Below are positions 26,736 to 35,399 of a DNA stretch of 64,000 nt, one piece after another. Below the pieces are notes generated by a model. It was not told the DNA's origin. It searched no databases and saw only the letters and a program-made list of their open reading frames with translations. The stretch comes from Mycolicibacterium sp. CBMA 226 (GTDB lineage: Bacteria > Actinomycetota > Actinomycetes > Mycobacteriales > Mycobacteriaceae), in assembly GCF_009729075.1 (NCBI RefSeq), contig NZ_VTGY01000022.1, forward strand, positions 124,001 to 188,000. The letters are read 5' to 3'. Position 1 is the stretch's first letter. Every line of letters starts with the position of its first letter. The translations under genes were made by a program, and so were the position numbers.

Positions 26736-28015
26736 ATGGCCACCACGAACACCCCGGCAGCGCCGACGTACTCGCTCACCGAGCGTGACCGCCGATGGAA
26801 TCTAGCCCGGCAATTCATGCACGACCACGGTGTGGACGCCCTGCTGGTCTTCGGCGAGCACGAGGACGCCGGCCCAGCACCGTTCGCCTACGACACCTGG
26901 TTCACCAACGCCCGAGCCGGTAGCACCGTGGTCTTCCCGAAAATCGGTGACCCGATCTCGCTGTTGCCGATGGAGATGTTCTGGCGCGACTATCTGGAGA
27001 ACGCCCGCCGGGGCCACACCAATTGGGTTGTCCCCGAAAACATCCGAGCATCGCGCGATTCCGCGGCGGTCAGCGCCACGCTCGCCGCCCTGGGACTCTC
27101 GACGGCAACCATCGGCGTCATCGGTCTGGAACCCTACGCGCCCTGGCACCCCGAAGGTTTCGTTCCGTACCGGCTGTGGAGCGCCATCCTCGAGAACTTC
27201 CCCGACGCGCGGTTCACGCCGGTGGCGCAGCCGCTATCGCGGCTGATGATGCCGCTGAGCGCCGAGGAGATTGCCGTGGTCCGCCACGCGGCAAGCATCG
27301 GCGACGCGATGGTCGCCGCCATGGTGGCCACCGCAGCACCCGGAGTCTTGGAAAGCGAGGTGTACGCCGCGGGCATGGCCGCCGGCTACGCCCGCGGCGC
27401 CACTCCAGCAGCCATGCACCTGTACTCAGGGCCCGACCCGCTGGCCCGCGCCCTGCCAGCGTGGAGCTACCGGCCGCAGACACCGCGCACCTTGGCCGAC
27501 GGGGACATCGTCTCAGCCGAGGTGTTCTCCAACCTGGGCGGGCGCCACACCCAGCACCAGGTCACCATCGCCATCGGCGAACCACACCCCAAACTGCTGC
27601 GCGCCGCCGACGTCGCGCCCGCGCCACCTACGACGCGGGCCTGCACGCGCTGCGCCCCGGCCGGACCTTCGGCGCCGTCGTGGACGCCATGCGCGAAGTG
27701 CTAGAGGCCGGTGACGGGTGGGAGTTCGGGCCGTCGTTGCATGCGCTCAACCCGATGATCGTGCTCGGCGGCTTCCCGGCCGAGGCGCCGAAGCGGATTC
27801 CCGGCGCCGAGGTCTACCCTCCCGAGCCCGATCACCCCACCATCGGCGCCGACCTGGAACTCGTGCCGGGCATGACCTTCGCGATGGAACCCAACTACGT
27901 CATGGACCAGCACCTGGCCTACCTCGGGGGCACCGTCATCGTCGGCGATCCCGACCCGATCGAACTGAACCCCTACACCGCGCAGATCCTGTGCGCCGAA
28001 GGAAAAGCTAAGTAG
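26736..28015 (+). pseudogene. M24-family (Xaa-Pro aminopeptidase/creatinase-like) gene with frameshift
   Basis: ATG 26736 has GGAG 10 nt upstream. Two frames together encode one ~426-aa M24 protein: the first reads through GGRHTQHQVTIAIGEPHPKL to LLRAADVA near 27617; the second continues RATYDAGLHALRPG to the stop at 28015, with VPGMTFAMEPNYV. Two extra Cs in the CGCGCCCGCGCC run at about 27613-27624 (or loss of one base) explain the break. The reading is cleanly resumed, so it is a recent mutation or a sequencing error in a GC run. Substrate unknown. Confidence 0.8.
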
Positions 28016-28045
28016 CACAAAGACTGTGGATAAGAAGGAGACAGC

Positions 28046-29002
28046 ATGACGACCGTGTTCATCACCGGTGGCCATTCCGGCATCGGCCTGGAATGCTCCC
28101 GCCAACTCGCCGCCCGAGGCGTCGACATCATCCTCGCCGGCCGCAGCCCGGAAAAGATGCAGGCGGTGGCCGACGAACTACGCACACTCGGCGCTGCCAC
28201 GGTGACCACCGTGGCACTCGACACCTCATCGTTGGCCTCGGTGCGCCGGGCCGCTGCGCACTGCGCCACACTGGCCCTACACGGCGAGATCGCACCGTTG
28301 AACGCGGTGCTCAGCAACGCCGGAGGCCGCTTCGACGGCCCGGTCACATACAGTCCCGAAGGCTATGAGCTGACGTTTGCGACGAACTGCCTGGGACCGT
28401 TTCTACTCACCGAACTGCTGCTGCCGCTGATGGCGGATGACGGGCGAATCGTGTTCACCGCCAGCGGCACCCACGACCCCGACACCACCGACGGCAAGAT
28501 GGTCGGCAAAGCCGTCGAACCCGACGCCGTCACCCTGGCCAATATAGGTAAAGGCGGGTCCAAACCCCTGTCGGCGGGCAAACGCTATTCGACGTCGAAA
28601 CTGTGCACCGTCATGTACGCCTACGAACTGGCACGCCGACTCCAGCACGCAGATAGCTCGGTGGCGTCGATCGCGTACGACCCCGGCTCAGTACCCGAGA
28701 CCGGCTTCCTGCGCGATATGCCCAAACTGGTCCAGTGGCTGGCGACAACGTCGCTGTTCAACTGGGTGTCCAAGGCCATCGGCGCCACCACCTCAACGGT
28801 CGGGTTCTCCGGTGCCGCGCTGGCCGACCTCGCCGTCGACCCCCACTACGCGACAGTATCGGGAACTTACTTTCAGGCCCAGGAAGGAAAGCTGTCGCAG
28901 GTGCGGTCCTCCAAGGCGTCCTACGACCAACAGCGCGCTCAAACGCTGCGGAACGACACCAAACAGCTTGTGGCGCTGCAGCCCAACGAAGAAACCGTCT
29001 AA
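28046..29002 (+). CDS. Short-chain dehydrogenase/reductase
   Basis: 318 aa. N-terminal nucleotide motif TGGHSGIG (variant of TGxxxGIG), NAG (SNAGG), and catalytic YSTSK (Tyr ~181, Lys ~185), with the retinol-dehydrogenase/protochlorophyllide-reductase style CLGPFLLTELLLPL segment. GAAGGAGA 8 nt upstream. It follows the M24 gene by 30 nt and probably shares its transcript under the XRE regulator. Substrate not predictable. Confidence 0.88.
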   Translation: MTTVFITGGHSGIGLECSRQLAARGVDIILAGRSPEKMQAVADELRTLGAATVTTVALDTSSLASVRRAAAHCATLALHGEIAPLNAVLSNAGGRFDGPVTYSPEGYELTFATNCLGPFLLTELLLPLMADDGRIVFTASGTHDPDTTDGKMVGKAVEPDAVTLANIGKGGSKPLSAGKRYSTSKLCTVMYAYELARRLQHADSSVASIAYDPGSVPETGFLRDMPKLVQWLATTSLFNWVSKAIGATTSTVGFSGAALADLAVDPHYATVSGTYFQAQEGKLSQVRSSKASYDQQRAQTLRNDTKQLVALQPNEETV

Positions 29003-29027
29003 AGCCAAAACTGAACCCACCAGGGCT

Positions 29028-29062
29028 GATGTCCTCAATCGACCTCAGTGCGTGAGGACATC
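29028..29062. terminator. Hairpin after the SDR gene
   Basis: GATGTCCTCA and TGAGGACATC are perfect 10-bp arms around a 15-nt loop, 26 nt after the SDR stop. Strong candidate for the end of the cargo transcript. Confidence 0.6.
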
Positions 29063-29146
29063 TGACTGCCGTAAACGACCTTCACGATATAAATGCAGAT
29101 CAACACGCATATATAGCAGAGAGAATTCGATGAACTACAGATAAGC

Positions 29147-29180
29147 GTGCCTGCCGCAGCCAGATGGCGGTGCGAGGCAC
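29147..29180. terminator. Second hairpin, facing the ESX substrate operon end
   Basis: GTGCCT...AGGCAC (29147-29152 with 29175-29180) enclose CCGC...GCGG (29154-29157 with 29167-29170). It sits 20 nt past the last minus-strand gene and could end the 16-gene run. Confidence 0.45.
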
Positions 29181-29199
29181 TTGGCCTGCCCGCCTGTCG

Positions 29200-30168
29200 T
29201 CAATCGGGCGGGGGAGTCACTTGCGGGTCGGTTTCTTCGGCGGTGGCGCTGGAGCCGCCTTTCATGTACGACGACACGCCGCCCTTGATGCCGCTCTTGA
29301 TCGCCGAGCCGAACAGCTTGGTTGGTGTCAGTTCGTCGAGGTTGCCGGTGATCGCCATGGGCGCCACGGTGCCGGCCATGCCGCCGGCGTAGCCGGCGAC
29401 CGTCCCGAGCACCGTGGACTGGAATTGTGTTTCGGCCTTGCCGAACACCTTGCCGGCGAGGTTTTCCACGCCGGTTTTGCCGGCCTTGTTGGCCACCCCG
29501 TTGACGAATTGCAGCTCGGACACTTTGGCGACCTGGTCCCAGTTGATGTCTTTGCGGTGCCCTTCGAGGACCTGGGTTTCCTCAATCGCGAGTTCCTGGG
29601 GCACCATCCAAAGGTCCTTGTATATGCCTTTTTTGATGAGTTCTTTGACCAGCGTCTTCGACAGTGCACTCTCCAGTCCGGCGAAGATACGGTTGATGCA
29701 TTGGCCGATGATCTCGCGGATCGAATAGTTGGTGAACAATTCGATGATCGGCACCTCGGCCAGACTGGCGCCCCAGGTTTCGGCAGCCGACGCATAGGCC
29801 CACAGGATCTCGGTGGCCGCCATGGCCAGGGCGCTGAGTGCCTGCAGTTTCGAGTATTCGATTTGGGTGCCGCAGCCTTGGGCGAGATCACCGATCGCGG
29901 TCATTGCCTGGGCCAGTTTGTCGACCGAGTAGTCGCCGTCGAACAGCATGGAGAATTGGTGGTCGGCTGCGGTCGCGGTTTCTCCTGACAGGCACGACAT
30001 CGTTTCCTGGCGCACGTTGTTGAGGTCCGGGATGAGGTTGTGCATGCGCGTGGCGGCGCCGTGCCACCGATCTCCCAGGCCGAACATGGCGTCTTCGTCG
30101 CCCTGCGGCCACTCGGCGCCGACCAGGAAGGCGACCCACTGCAGGTCGGATGGGATGGTGATGGTCAT
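29200..30168 (-). CDS. CpnT N-terminal-domain-like WXG100-superfamily protein, no toxin domain
   Basis: 322 aa. The start MTITIPSDLQWVAFLVGAEW followed by PQGDEDAMFGLGDRW closely follows the N-terminal domain of the outer-membrane channel/toxin CpnT and its relatives, in which this domain mediates T7SS export and channel formation. After the helical N-domain comes a Gly/Ala-rich amphipathic region (GTVAGYAGGMAGTVAPMAI). The protein then stops with a short acidic, proline tail (EETDPQVTPPPD), with no TNT or other toxin domain. It is the last gene of the substrate operon. It may be a solo channel-type substrate or a toxinless derivative. Confidence 0.75.
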   Translation of the reverse strand: MTITIPSDLQWVAFLVGAEWPQGDEDAMFGLGDRWHGAATRMHNLIPDLNNVRQETMSCLSGETATAADHQFSMLFDGDYSVDKLAQAMTAIGDLAQGCGTQIEYSKLQALSALAMAATEILWAYASAAETWGASLAEVPIIELFTNYSIREIIGQCINRIFAGLESALSKTLVKELIKKGIYKDLWMVPQELAIEETQVLEGHRKDINWDQVAKVSELQFVNGVANKAGKTGVENLAGKVFGKAETQFQSTVLGTVAGYAGGMAGTVAPMAITGNLDELTPTKLFGSAIKSGIKGGVSSYMKGGSSATAEETDPQVTPPPD

Positions 30169-30298
30169 CGGGGGCTCCGATCATGGTGGGGAGCGTTGCG
30201 GTTCAGGTGTGGCGGCGCGACCGTCGGGCACGGCGCCTTTGGCGGGTGGTGCATGCTCACCTCGCTGGCCTCCATCGGTCCGATTTGTCCATGCCCGG

Positions 30299-30586
30299 TC
30301 AGGGTTGATCTTGCTGTTCGAGGGTGTCGGCGGCGGTCCGTAATCCCGTGGCATAGTCGTTCAGCAGATTTGTCTTGGCCTGGATGGAGTTCTTGACCCA
30401 CTGCTCCTGGCCGAGGTAGCCATGTGTGCCATTGGCGAACGAATGCCCGATGCTGTCATCACCCCACGGGGTGCCCCCGGTGTTGGACATCAAATCGTTG
30501 AGTATCGCTGACATTTCGCCACTGACCTCGGCGAGATGGTTGGATGTCGCGCGAAGTTGTGCCGGTGTTACGTACAGATCGGGCAT
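30299..30586 (-). CDS. WXG100-like small secretion protein
   Basis: 95 aa from ATG 30586 (GAGGAG upstream; an ATG at 30592 is less well spaced). Two helical halves are joined by GGTPWGDDSIGHSFA, a W-G turn variant, and the C-terminal half has the long amphipathic helix expected of EsxA/B-like proteins or their PE-like partners. The gene touches the preceding YbaB-like gene, whose TGA lies at 30589-30591. Probably a partner or chaperone of the neighbouring CpnT-N-like protein. Confidence 0.6.
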   Translation of the reverse strand: MPDLYVTPAQLRATSNHLAEVSGEMSAILNDLMSNTGGTPWGDDSIGHSFANGTHGYLGQEQWVKNSIQAKTNLLNDYATGLRTAADTLEQQDQP

Positions 30587-30588
30587 CC

Positions 30589-31065
30589 TCATCTCCTCGT
30601 GATGATGGGGTGCGCCGGCGGTTCGGCGTCCCAGTCGTCGTCGGCCGCCGGCGGCGGCGGCGGTGCGGATGGTGTCGATTCCCCGGTGCGGGTGGGAAAC
30701 AGCTCGCGCAGGTCGGGTAGGCCGGGCACGATGTCGGACATCGGCGGCATCTGCTGGCGGCGTTCGGCCAATGGGCGCAACAGTTCTGAGGCTCGCTGGT
30801 GCAGTTCCTGCGCCGCGCTCTGCGCCGCAGCAGCGACGTAGCCCCCGAGATCGGTGAAGTCGAACTCCTCGAGGTACGCCGGGTCGATCACGACCTTGGT
30901 CACGACGCCGTGAGCGTCGACCGCTACCTCGACGGTGCCGTCGGCGACGGCGTGACGTGCGGTCAGGGCCGCTCGCTTTCGTTGTATGTCGGCGAAGTCG
31001 GCCATCTGCTCCTGCGCGAGGGCGAGCACATCAAGCAGTTGATGGCGGGCCTGGTCGTTGTTCAC
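30589..31065 (-). CDS. YbaB/EbfC-like protein (EspL-type)
   Basis: 158 aa from a GTG overlapping the previous stop (GTGA, 31062-31065). The first ~105 residues show the YbaB fold pattern: a leading helix, then GTVEVAVDAHGVVTKVVIDP and a long final helix. A Pro/Asp-rich tail follows. YbaB proteins bind DNA, but the ESX-linked versions (EspL of ESX-1) act on substrate stability, and the overlaps with both neighbours favour that role here. It is one of two clear YbaB-like proteins in this operon. Confidence 0.7.
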   Translation of the reverse strand: MNNDQARHQLLDVLALAQEQMADFADIQRKRAALTARHAVADGTVEVAVDAHGVVTKVVIDPAYLEEFDFTDLGGYVAAAAQSAAQELHQRASELLRPLAERRQQMPPMSDIVPGLPDLRELFPTRTGESTPSAPPPPPAADDDWDAEPPAHPIITRR

Positions 31066-32810
31066 TGCCCGGTCCTGCCACCATTGATCAGGCGGCTGAC
31101 CTCCGCCTCGATCTCCTGACCGATGACCGCTATCGACGCTTCAATCTCTTCGACAATGTTGTTGCCGTTCTTGATGGTTCGCAACGCCTTGCTGGGCTTG
31201 TAGTCTTTGCCGTGCGCGCCGTGTCCGGTGCCGTGTCCGGCCGCCCCGGGTGCACCGGGTGCACCCGACGATGTCGAGGCGGCGGCGGGCACTGTCGCCG
31301 ATCCCGCCTCGGCGGCCGTCACCGCATGGCTTGCCGCCGCGGCGAGACCCGGCACCTTGGGCGCGCCGAGCCCGCCCGCCGGCGCCGACAACGCCGCACC
31401 GCCGCCCCCGCCGCCGGCTGCCTTCGGATCGAGCGCCGGCTCGCCTCCGAGGGCGCCCTTCCCGAGGTTCAGCTCCCCTTCACGCAGCGGCATCTTCATG
31501 TTCGCGGTGTTGGCTGAAGTTGGCGTGGTGGCACCGGTTGCCGCGCCGAGCGCCTGCTGCACGGTGCTGGCCAAGGTGCTCAGCAGCCCACTGGCACCCA
31601 TGGACTGCATCGCGTCGGTCGGAGTCGAGATTTGGCTGTTCTGCGTCGAAATCGCTTGCCGGTCCGCGTTTCTGCTTCCGCAGGTGCAGGCGGGCGTGCC
31701 CATGGTGGGCGCACCTGGACTCGGGACCAGGGAGCCGCCCTGGCAGGTGCAGGCGCAGGGGTCGCCGGCTCCGGGCGCCGGCATGGTCGGTGTACCGGTG
31801 CCGGGGGTGTGCGGCGGCGCGCTGGCCGGGCCCGGCCCGGTGGGGGTGGGGGTGCCACTGCCGGGGGCACGGGACGGCGGCGCCGATGGTCCGACCGGCC
31901 CACCCGGGCTGGGCACCGCTGCTCCCGGCGCGGGCTGCCCGAATGTCATGTTGGGGGGCCCGGGAAGATTCGGAAAATCGTTGGTCACCGCTTCCACGGT
32001 TGGGTTGTAGGTGTCCCGAAACAGCTGCACGGCCAGTTGATAATCCGCGATGGACCGCTTGATCTGGTTGAGTTGGTCGACGGCTTGCTGGGCGGCGACG
32101 TAGCCATCGCTGTTGTTGCGCAGACGCCCGCCGCCGTCGAGGTGGTATTCGGAATTGAATTGGTGGATGGCGTCATCGAGCGTTGCCTGATTGAAGTTGC
32201 CCGAGTCGATCAGCTTGTCATTGGCGTCTGTCGGGAATCGGCTCTGGATGCTGCGGAACGCGCCGCTGAGCACTTGCAGACGATTGGCCAGGGCGTCGGC
32301 CGATGGCGTGAAGTCGTAGATGGAGGTCTGCGTGACGGCGTGCGAGGCGGTGTTGGCGGCGTGGGCGCTGGCGCCGGTCCAGTGGCCGTTGATGGCGTGG
32401 TTCATCGCATCTTTGAAGGCGGTGGATTCGGTCTGCAGCGTGTTGCCGTGGTTGCGCCACGCGCTGGACAGAGTATCGACTTGGGCGGGCTTGAGCGCGT
32501 CGTTTTCTTTGCGGAGATCGGCGAAAGTCTTACTCTCCCAGTTGATAGCGCCTGGGCCGTGCAGTTCGCTTTCGACTTGTTCGTAGACGCCGTGGTCGGA
32601 CAGCAGACCGGGAACCTCGCCGAGAAGCTTGCTGTCCGGGGTGTACTTGTTGCCGGTGGTGTCAGTGGGCACCGACAGGTCCGGCAGCTGGATGAGCTTG
32701 CCGTCGGGACCCAGAAGCGCTTGTCGCTCCGGGTAATTGGTGTTGGTCACCCAGGAGTCGTCGTATTCCCCGCCCAAGCAGGCGCCGACGTAATTGGCAA
32801 ATCCGCCCAT
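31062..32810 (-). CDS. Large ESX-associated substrate, Pro/Gly/Ala-rich, with cysteine cluster
   Basis: 582 aa. The N-terminal half (~1-285) is helical with an HWTGASAHAA turn resembling WXG proteins, followed by RDTYNPTVEAV. The middle is Pro/Gly-rich and contains a tight cysteine cluster, CACTCQGG and later TPACTCGS, unusual for T7SS substrates. The C-terminal half is Ala/Gly-rich and closes with a charged helix (EEIEASIAVIGQEIEAEV). The plan resembles EspB/EspK/PPE-like large substrates, but I cannot assign a named family. It overlaps the YbaB-like gene downstream. Confidence 0.6.
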   Translation of the reverse strand: MGGFANYVGACLGGEYDDSWVTNTNYPERQALLGPDGKLIQLPDLSVPTDTTGNKYTPDSKLLGEVPGLLSDHGVYEQVESELHGPGAINWESKTFADLRKENDALKPAQVDTLSSAWRNHGNTLQTESTAFKDAMNHAINGHWTGASAHAANTASHAVTQTSIYDFTPSADALANRLQVLSGAFRSIQSRFPTDANDKLIDSGNFNQATLDDAIHQFNSEYHLDGGGRLRNNSDGYVAAQQAVDQLNQIKRSIADYQLAVQLFRDTYNPTVEAVTNDFPNLPGPPNMTFGQPAPGAAVPSPGGPVGPSAPPSRAPGSGTPTPTGPGPASAPPHTPGTGTPTMPAPGAGDPCACTCQGGSLVPSPGAPTMGTPACTCGSRNADRQAISTQNSQISTPTDAMQSMGASGLLSTLASTVQQALGAATGATTPTSANTANMKMPLREGELNLGKGALGGEPALDPKAAGGGGGGAALSAPAGGLGAPKVPGLAAAASHAVTAAEAGSATVPAAASTSSGAPGAPGAAGHGTGHGAHGKDYKPSKALRTIKNGNNIVEEIEASIAVIGQEIEAEVSRLINGGRTGQ

Positions 32811-32842
32811 GATCTCCTACTTCGTCCCCGGTGCCGGGTGCT

Positions 32843-33163
32843 CTAGTTCTGGTCGGTTTTGGTTGTCGCGTTGGCCGCGTCTTGAGCGGTCTTGATGAGG
32901 TCTTTGGCCGCGGACAGTTGCGCCGTCAGATAGGTGGTCAGCGCCTTGCCGCGTGCATTGAATGCGGACTCCAGGTTCAACGCCAATGGGTTCTGCGGCG
33001 TGCCGAAATACCCCTGCGTGTTGTCGAGCCGGTCGTTGATCAGCGTCTGCAGCGCCGATTCGTAGGGATCGATGGTTTTGGTGATCTCGGTGACCGCCGA
33101 CGGGCTGAGGAACAGGTTGTTCTCGCTTGTTGCGGCATCGAGCGGTCCGAATGGGTTGGTCAT
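32843..33163 (-). CDS. Small ESX-associated protein, probable secreted helical partner
   Basis: 106 aa from ATG 33163 with GGAGGA 5 nt upstream. Mostly helical and without membrane segments. It begins MTNPFGPLDAATSENNLFLS and has a polar turn (DNTQGYFGTPQNP) between two helices, so it is PE/WXG-like in size and shape without a clear WxG. It lies 32 nt ahead of the large cysteine-cluster protein, the usual place for a small co-secreted partner. Function by analogy only. Confidence 0.6.
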   Translation of the reverse strand: MTNPFGPLDAATSENNLFLSPSAVTEITKTIDPYESALQTLINDRLDNTQGYFGTPQNPLALNLESAFNARGKALTTYLTAQLSAAKDLIKTAQDAANATTKTDQN

Positions 33164-33220
33164 GTCGTCCTCCTCGGTGGTGGGCACTGGGCATCAGCTG
33201 GTGTGCTTTCGAAGGTGGGG

Positions 33221-34240
33221 TTACTGCGCCGTGGCGTTCAATGGCAGCACCACCTCCTTCTCGATCCGGATCAGTACGGCGGCGCAGTTGACGAAGTTGC
33301 CGGCGGAGAACAGCAACACCAGGTCACCGACCTTGGCGAGTTTGCCGTTCATCAGGTACGCGAGATTGAGGCCGAAGTCGGTGACGGTGAGATGGCCGAA
33401 CTGCTCGGCGAATTCGTGTAATCCCGGTGTCGGTCGCAGGCCTGATTCGCGCGCGAGCGCCTCAGTGATTCGGCGTGGACCGATGAACGATGGCGCAAAC
33501 CAGGCGATTTCGTCGGGATCGCGCTCGGCGCGCCGATAGCACTCGATGATGACGGCGATCGCGGTCCGGAAGCTGGCCATCGCGTTGGCCGCCACCGAAC
33601 CGCCCGATTGCCGGTCATATTGCTCGAACCGCGCGATCCAATTGTCGAGGCCGGGGAAGGCGGGATCGTCGCGGCCGCGGTCGGCTCTGCTGCGCATCAT
33701 GTCTGCTGACGGGTTGTGTGATCGCGCGGCGCTCGAAACTATTTGTGCGAAGCCGTTATTGCGGTTCAGGATCGCGCAGAACGCGCTGTCGCCCATGAGT
33801 GAGCCCTCGGTGACAGGGCTGGCCGCGTAGTCATAGCGGTCGAAGTAGTGGAAGCTGTCTCCGCCGGTGACCATCGCGTAGTCGCCGGCCCAGCCCTTGT
33901 CCAGCAGTGCGTCGGCGAGCATCAGCCCGTAGAGGCCTCCGGAACAGAACTGGCGTAGTTCGGTGGCGGCGCCAGCGGTGATCTGACCGAGGAGGGACTG
34001 TTGGATCGAGTTCTGCAGCGGCCAGAAGTGTTCACCCTGATAGAGGGTGCCGCAGTGGAATGAGGCGGCCATGCTGGCGCCGGCGGCCGAGAGCAGTTGC
34101 GGGTCGAGCTGGGCGGCGGCCAGTTCGACCATCTGGTGTACCGACAGCATGTCCGCCGGGCGGCGCGATAGGTGCCGCGGTCGCCCGGCGGTGTCGGTTC
34201 CGTCGGGGATGTATGCCGAGACGGCGCTAAGGTAGGCCAA
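33221..34240 (-). CDS. Beta-ketoacyl-ACP synthase III-like protein within the ESX operon
   Basis: 339 aa from TTG 34240, chosen because it begins the KAS-like sequence (AYLSAVSAYIPDG) and overlaps the upstream stop; no strong ribosome site is seen. The nucleophile region RQFCSGGLYGLMLA (Cys99) and GDYAMVTGGDSF match KAS III. The usual histidine motif (PHQAN) reads APSFIGPRRI, so His is replaced. That makes normal condensation unlikely and suggests acyl transfer or a structural role. A fatty-acid-type enzyme between EspG-like and substrate genes is not part of the standard ESX set; substrate acylation is speculative. Confidence 0.75.
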   Translation of the reverse strand: MAYLSAVSAYIPDGTDTAGRPRHLSRRPADMLSVHQMVELAAAQLDPQLLSAAGASMAASFHCGTLYQGEHFWPLQNSIQQSLLGQITAGAATELRQFCSGGLYGLMLADALLDKGWAGDYAMVTGGDSFHYFDRYDYAASPVTEGSLMGDSAFCAILNRNNGFAQIVSSAARSHNPSADMMRSRADRGRDDPAFPGLDNWIARFEQYDRQSGGSVAANAMASFRTAIAVIIECYRRAERDPDEIAWFAPSFIGPRRITEALARESGLRPTPGLHEFAEQFGHLTVTDFGLNLAYLMNGKLAKVGDLVLLFSAGNFVNCAAVLIRIEKEVVLPLNATAQ

Positions 34241-35009
34241 GGTAATCTCGGCCCGTGTTGGTGAGCGCCCACTTGGCGGCGACTTCCATTTGGCGTTGCT
34301 TGATTCGGTCGAAGGCCTCCAGCAGGTTCGGCACTGTGGCCGGGACGATTTGGAAATCGCTCGTGCCTTCGTGCACCAGGTAGGCGCCGTCATCGGCGAC
34401 GGTGATCAGGGTCAGGTGACTGGGATCGCGCAGTTCGTAGTCCAATGAGAAGTCGACGGCGGCCGAGAGCAGCACCGAACCGGTGATCGGCGCATCACCA
34501 AGGACCACTTCAGGTGTCCGGTCGTCGTAGCGGCCTTCGCGCCGTGCCTCGCGGCCGGGAGTCGATTGCGGAAGCGCGTCGATGAGGACCTGGGGAAAAT
34601 CGTCACTCGCGCACCCGGTGATGTGGATGTCCTGCCCGAAGATCAGCTGGTGCCCGGGATCCTGTGTGGCAATCGCACATTGACCGGTGCGCCCGATCAC
34701 CGCCCACAAGCGGTAGACGTTCTCCTCTTCGCCGTCGCTGATGCGGCCGAATCCTTGCACCACGAAGATAGGGAATCGCAGTGCCTCGAGCATGCTGACG
34801 CGGGCTGGGGTGAGTTCGCCGCGCAGACGCGCCAAGGCTGCGCGACGCTCGGCCTCGACTTGACTCATGAGCTGCGGCTCTAGGTGCCGGTAAGCCAGTG
34901 GGAACGGCAGATAGTCCAAGCCGAGGGACTCCCACGCGCAGCGGAATTCGAACCCGCTCAACGACCACCGCTCGATACCGTAGCGCAGCGGCACGACGTC
35001 GTCGGTCAT
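34227..35009 (-). CDS. espG: EspG-family secretion chaperone (second EspG-like protein)
   Basis: 260 aa. The opening WSLSGFEFRCAWESLGLDYL, then AERRAALARLRGEL, and the later segments RLWAVIGRTGQCAIAT and FSLDYELRDPSHLTLI follow the EspG fold (PF14011-type), though it diverges more than the copy at 35744. EspG proteins bind the tip of PPE partners in the cytosol and hand PE-PPE pairs to the secretion machine. With one PPE gene in the operon, a second EspG may serve a different substrate. Its stop overlaps the KAS III-like gene. Confidence 0.65.
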   Translation of the reverse strand: MTDDVVPLRYGIERWSLSGFEFRCAWESLGLDYLPFPLAYRHLEPQLMSQVEAERRAALARLRGELTPARVSMLEALRFPIFVVQGFGRISDGEEENVYRLWAVIGRTGQCAIATQDPGHQLIFGQDIHITGCASDDFPQVLIDALPQSTPGREARREGRYDDRTPEVVLGDAPITGSVLLSAAVDFSLDYELRDPSHLTLITVADDGAYLVHEGTSDFQIVPATVPNLLEAFDRIKQRQMEVAAKWALTNTGRDYLGLP

Positions 35010-35103
35010 TGTGCGACACCACCTTTGGCTGGGATCGATCGGGACGGGGGACAGGGGAGGCCCGGGCTCGCCGGGCGGCGAACCCGGGACCTCACACGCA
35101 CAG

Positions 35104-35385
35104 TCAGAACGATGCGGCGTTCGCCCGGTCCATCGCCTGCATGGCGGCTTGCTGATCCTGGGCCTGCAGTGTGGTGTTGCCGATGTGGTTGAGGGCGTCA
35201 TCCATCATCTGGCTGACCTTCTGGTGGGCCTGCAGCAGAGCGCTGGAGCCGTCACCTTCATACACCGACGCCAGTGTGGTGAAGATGCTGTCGATGTCGC
35301 CGCGCACCTCCTGGATAGCCTGCACGCCGCTGGACACGTCGTCCAGCGAGGCGGCGTTCTGTGCGAAGTCGTAACGAATTTCCAT
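35104..35385 (-). CDS. WXG100 protein with Y-E-G turn (Esx partner A)
   Basis: 93 aa from ATG 35385 with GGGAG upstream. Helix-turn-helix of the right length; the turn reads SVYEGDGSSALLQ, with Tyr replacing Trp. The C-terminal helix continues to MDRANAASF. Such Trp-less members usually pair with a canonical WXG partner. It lies 14 nt after its neighbour at 35400, so the two form an EsxA/EsxB-like heterodimer pair. The tail lacks an obvious YxxxD/E export signal; the partner or PE protein may carry it. Confidence 0.85.
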   Translation of the reverse strand: MEIRYDFAQNAASLDDVSSGVQAIQEVRGDIDSIFTTLASVYEGDGSSALLQAHQKVSQMMDDALNHIGNTTLQAQDQQAAMQAMDRANAASF

Positions 35386-35399
35386 TGCTGTTGTCTCCC

